Source: Promethearchaeota archaeon
GTDB lineage: Archaea; Asgardarchaeota; Lokiarchaeia; Sigyniarchaeales; SOKP01
Assembly: GCA_016839705.1 (NCBI GenBank)
Contig: JAEOTR010000006.1
Location: forward strand, 1-36,889
Direction: 5' to 3'
DNA length: 36,889 nt
Numbering within the stretch: position 1 is the first letter of the stretch; each line of letters starts with the position of its first letter. This document shows positions 35,186 through 36,889 of this stretch, piece after piece. The position numbers and the translations under genes were made by a program. The notes below the pieces were generated by a model. That model did no database searches. It was given only the letters and a program-made list of their open reading frames with translations, and had not been told where the DNA came from.

Positions 35186-36067
35186 TCAGTCAGGGATTGT
35201 ATTAAATTCACCATTAGGGATGCCTAAGGATTCCAAAATCCTCTCAGCATTACCCATGATGTTGTCGATAAGATCTTTTAAAGGAATTATCTTGTTGTTA
35301 TACCCTACTGCAGGGGAAGGAACGCTAGTACCCCCTAATTTTAAATGATAAAGCCTTTTATGATAATCTTCTGAAAAAATGTCTGTTTTTAACCAACTTT
35401 CCTTTTTATCATTTGATAGGGGACTTTCTTTAGTAACTAATATTGCTGTTCCTAAACAAATCGCTTCTGCACCCATAGCTAATGCGCCTAAGATACCACG
35501 AGCGTCTCCTATTCCACCAGCTGCTATTAAGGGAACTTTTAAAACTTTCCTACCCACTGTTAGATTAACAAGAGTTGAATGTTGATATGGATTCTTATAT
35601 CCTGATGATTCCATACCCATAAGGGTTATAGCATCTGCCCCTGCTTTTTCCACAGAAATTGCATGCCTTAGTAATGGGACTTTGGGAAACCAATAACAAC
35701 CAGCTTCATGAACCCTTTTTCCAATATAAAGTGCTTGATAAGAAGAGGTTGTAAATATTTCTACTCCAGCATCTATCGCAATTTCGATATATTTTAAATA
35801 TTCTTCTTTTTTTACATCAGCATCCGTTCTGCCACGAGGACGATCAATTGTCAAATTTACTCCAAAAGGCTTATCAGTTAACTCTTTCATTTTTTGGAGT
35901 TCATTTTTAAAATTTTTGGTATCATAATTAAGTGCCGCGATGGTTCCAAAACCCCCTGCATTTGAAAACGCCGCAGCAAATTCAGTTATACCATGCCTCC
36001 AAAATGCTGCCATTATCAAAGGATATTTTGTCTTAGTTAATTTAGTAATCCGTGTTTTCCATATCAT
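35186..36067 (-). CDS. Nitronate monooxygenase-like (2-nitropropane dioxygenase) flavoprotein
   Basis: This is an FMN TIM-barrel of the nitronate monooxygenase/enoyl-ACP reductase II (FabK) family. Family blocks seen: 'PLIMAAFWRHGITEFAAAFSNAGGFGTI', 'KPFGVNLTI', 'AGVEIFTTSSY', 'AGADAITLMGMESSGY' and 'VPLIAAGGIGDARGILGALAMGAEAICLGTAIL', the phosphate-binding end. The usual E-x-G-G-H catalytic run reads ESSGY, so the catalytic histidine is replaced. Nitronate oxidation as known is doubtful; another flavin reaction is possible. The ATG at 36067 has AAGGTGGT 4-11 bases upstream; an upstream GTG at 36076 is part of that Shine-Dalgarno. An 8-bp inverted repeat lies just upstream. Confidence 0.82.
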   Translation of the reverse strand: MIWKTRITKLTKTKYPLIMAAFWRHGITEFAAAFSNAGGFGTIAALNYDTKNFKNELQKMKELTDKPFGVNLTIDRPRGRTDADVKKEEYLKYIEIAIDAGVEIFTTSSYQALYIGKRVHEAGCYWFPKVPLLRHAISVEKAGADAITLMGMESSGYKNPYQHSTLVNLTVGRKVLKVPLIAAGGIGDARGILGALAMGAEAICLGTAILVTKESPLSNDKKESWLKTDIFSEDYHKRLYHLKLGGTSVPSPAVGYNNKIIPLKDLIDNIMGNAERILESLGIPNGEFNTIPD

Positions 36068-36070
36068 TAA

Positions 36071-36107
36071 AACCACCTTAAACTACTTTGATATTTCAAA
36101 AAGTAGT
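36071..36107 (-). promoter_or_regulatory. Shine-Dalgarno and inverted repeat upstream of the NMO-like gene
   Basis: ACTACTTT (36082-36089) and AAAGTAGT (36100-36107) form an 8-bp inverted repeat with a 10-base spacer, directly upstream of the Shine-Dalgarno AAGGTGGT (36078-36071). A TATA-like TTTATAAAA is near 36134-36144, so the repeat falls in the first part of the leader. It could be a DNA operator or an RNA hairpin next to the ribosome site. Confidence 0.4.
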
Positions 36108-36167
36108 AATTGTAAAAAATTTTATTATTGAATTTTATAAACTCATAAAGTCAAAGAAATAAATTCG

Positions 36168-36889
36168 TTAGATGGGGTTTGATATTTCATTAATTTTTCG
36201 CTTTAATTCCTTATAATGACTCGGGTAGAATATTTTAAAAATTCTAAGCCAATCAATGCCAATTAATCCTCCTGCGAAAAAACTTAGAAGGTAACCTAAA
36301 TTCACTACAAACTCATGAGTTAAAAATTCTTTAGGTATGAAATCATTCCCATAAATTACCATCAGGAAAGAGATGCTGGTCAGCAGCAATCCAAATGGAA
36401 AGATATTTAATTTAGGATGCTTAAAAAAGTGAAGATCATCTTTAGTAATAGAATTGAAAGCAGATCTAGTAGATCCCTTCTTTTCTATAGGCTTGTTTAC
36501 TTTCTCAAGAAAATTTAGTTGAGTTAGATCACGAAAATCTCGAAATGCAAAGAAACTCCCAAAATAGATAAAAAAGTACAAGAAAATCATAATTATTGCT
36601 AAATACAATTTATACTCCCTCCAAAAAATTTCAAATTGTATCATATTAAATCGTATAATATAAAACGGAATACTTAGTCCTAATAAAATAATACCTAAGA
36701 AGCTCTCATGTAGGTGATACTTTCCTATAAAGTTTCCTTCAAATTTTACAGAAATTTTTCTAATATAATGAATAATAAAAAGAACTATTCCCGGTGCTAC
36801 CATTGCTACTGACAAATAAAATATTATTTCTAGGAAATTGATTAGACTACCAGGAAATAGTTTAAGTCCCAGAGTATTCTGCAAATGCA
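36168..36889 (-). CDS. Multi-TM membrane protein, probably cut by the right edge
   Basis: The frame is open to the window end; a TTG at 36884 is the only start visible near it, and no Shine-Dalgarno can be checked, so the 5' end may be missing. Five or six hydrophobic segments occur (e.g. 'FYLSVAMVAPGIVLFIIHYI', 'LAIIMIFLYFFIYFGSFF'), with a basic loop between helices 4 and 5 and a basic C-terminal tail. No known motif was recognised. It lies 100 bases upstream of the NMO-like gene on the same strand, with a promoter in between. Confidence 0.55.
   Translation of the reverse strand, partial: HLQNTLGLKLFPGSLINFLEIIFYLSVAMVAPGIVLFIIHYIRKISVKFEGNFIGKYHLHESFLGIILLGLSIPFYIIRFNMIQFEIFWREYKLYLAIIMIFLYFFIYFGSFFAFRDFRDLTQLNFLEKVNKPIEKKGSTRSAFNSITKDDLHFFKHPKLNIFPFGLLLTSISFLMVIYGNDFIPKEFLTHEFVVNLGYLLSFFAGGLIGIDWLRIFKIFYPSHYKELKRKINEISNPI

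Overview
The window is AT-rich DNA from an archaeon, most likely an Asgard archaeon of the Lokiarchaeia type. Seen directly: GTGA/GGTGA- and GGAGG-type Shine-Dalgarno sites, TATA-like boxes without bacterial -35/-10 pairs, and T-run terminators. Archaeal families include DUF2070, PAC2, a tungsten aldehyde:ferredoxin oxidoreductase (AOR) and tandem small MscS channels. The Asgard call rests mainly on a Ras-superfamily GTPase translationally coupled to a longin/roadblock-like protein, and on two giant membrane proteins carrying similar cytosolic domains. No rRNA, tRNA, CRISPR array, insertion sequence or prophage was seen. The longest gene-free stretch is 3860-4127 (268 bases), so no gap exceeds 300 bases.

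Layout. 2-3859 (+) is the C-terminal part of a giant ectodomain-TM-longin-wHTH-wHTH protein cut by the left edge. 4128-7189 is an ion/osmotic block: CorA (-) diverges from two overlapping MscS genes (+). 7223-11291 (-) is a three-gene sensory or scaffold operon: HAMP-TPR-vWA, a stand-alone 2TM-HAMP protein, and a beta-propeller/Ig-like/zinc-ribbon protein. 11357-12097 (-) is a 7TM protein. 12285-15314 (+) holds an Asp/Glu-racemase-family protein and an MFS transporter with a long helical tail. 15321-18582 (-) is a run of small or poorly known genes, including a tandem beta-grasp protein and a nucleotidyltransferase-fold protein. 18659-22692 (-) holds an FadH/Old-Yellow-Enzyme-type flavin/Fe-S reductase, then PAC2 and a zinc-ribbon membrane protein. 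22833-26692 (+) holds a DUF2070 protein, a second 7TM protein, a small GTPase and a longin-wHTH protein. 26709-32297 (-) holds a duplicated-domain protein, an RsmB/NOP2-type RNA methyltransferase and a second giant ectodomain-TM-longin protein. 32452-36067 (-) holds a QueT-type transporter, AOR and a nitronate-monooxygenase-like flavoprotein. An incomplete membrane protein runs off the right edge.

How the parts may work together (inference). The most interesting theme is signal transduction built from eukaryote-like parts. Two receptor-like proteins place a longin-like domain under the membrane, and a soluble longin-wHTH protein is coupled to a GTPase just downstream of a 7TM protein. This suggests a sensor -> longin/roadblock -> GTPase scheme. 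A propeller/Ig-like protein with a possible coat-appendage-like C-terminal half sits in an operon with HAMP/TPR/vWA membrane proteins. The metabolic genes at the right end (QueT, AOR, NMO-like) each have a clear but different inverted repeat at the promoter, suggesting separate control.
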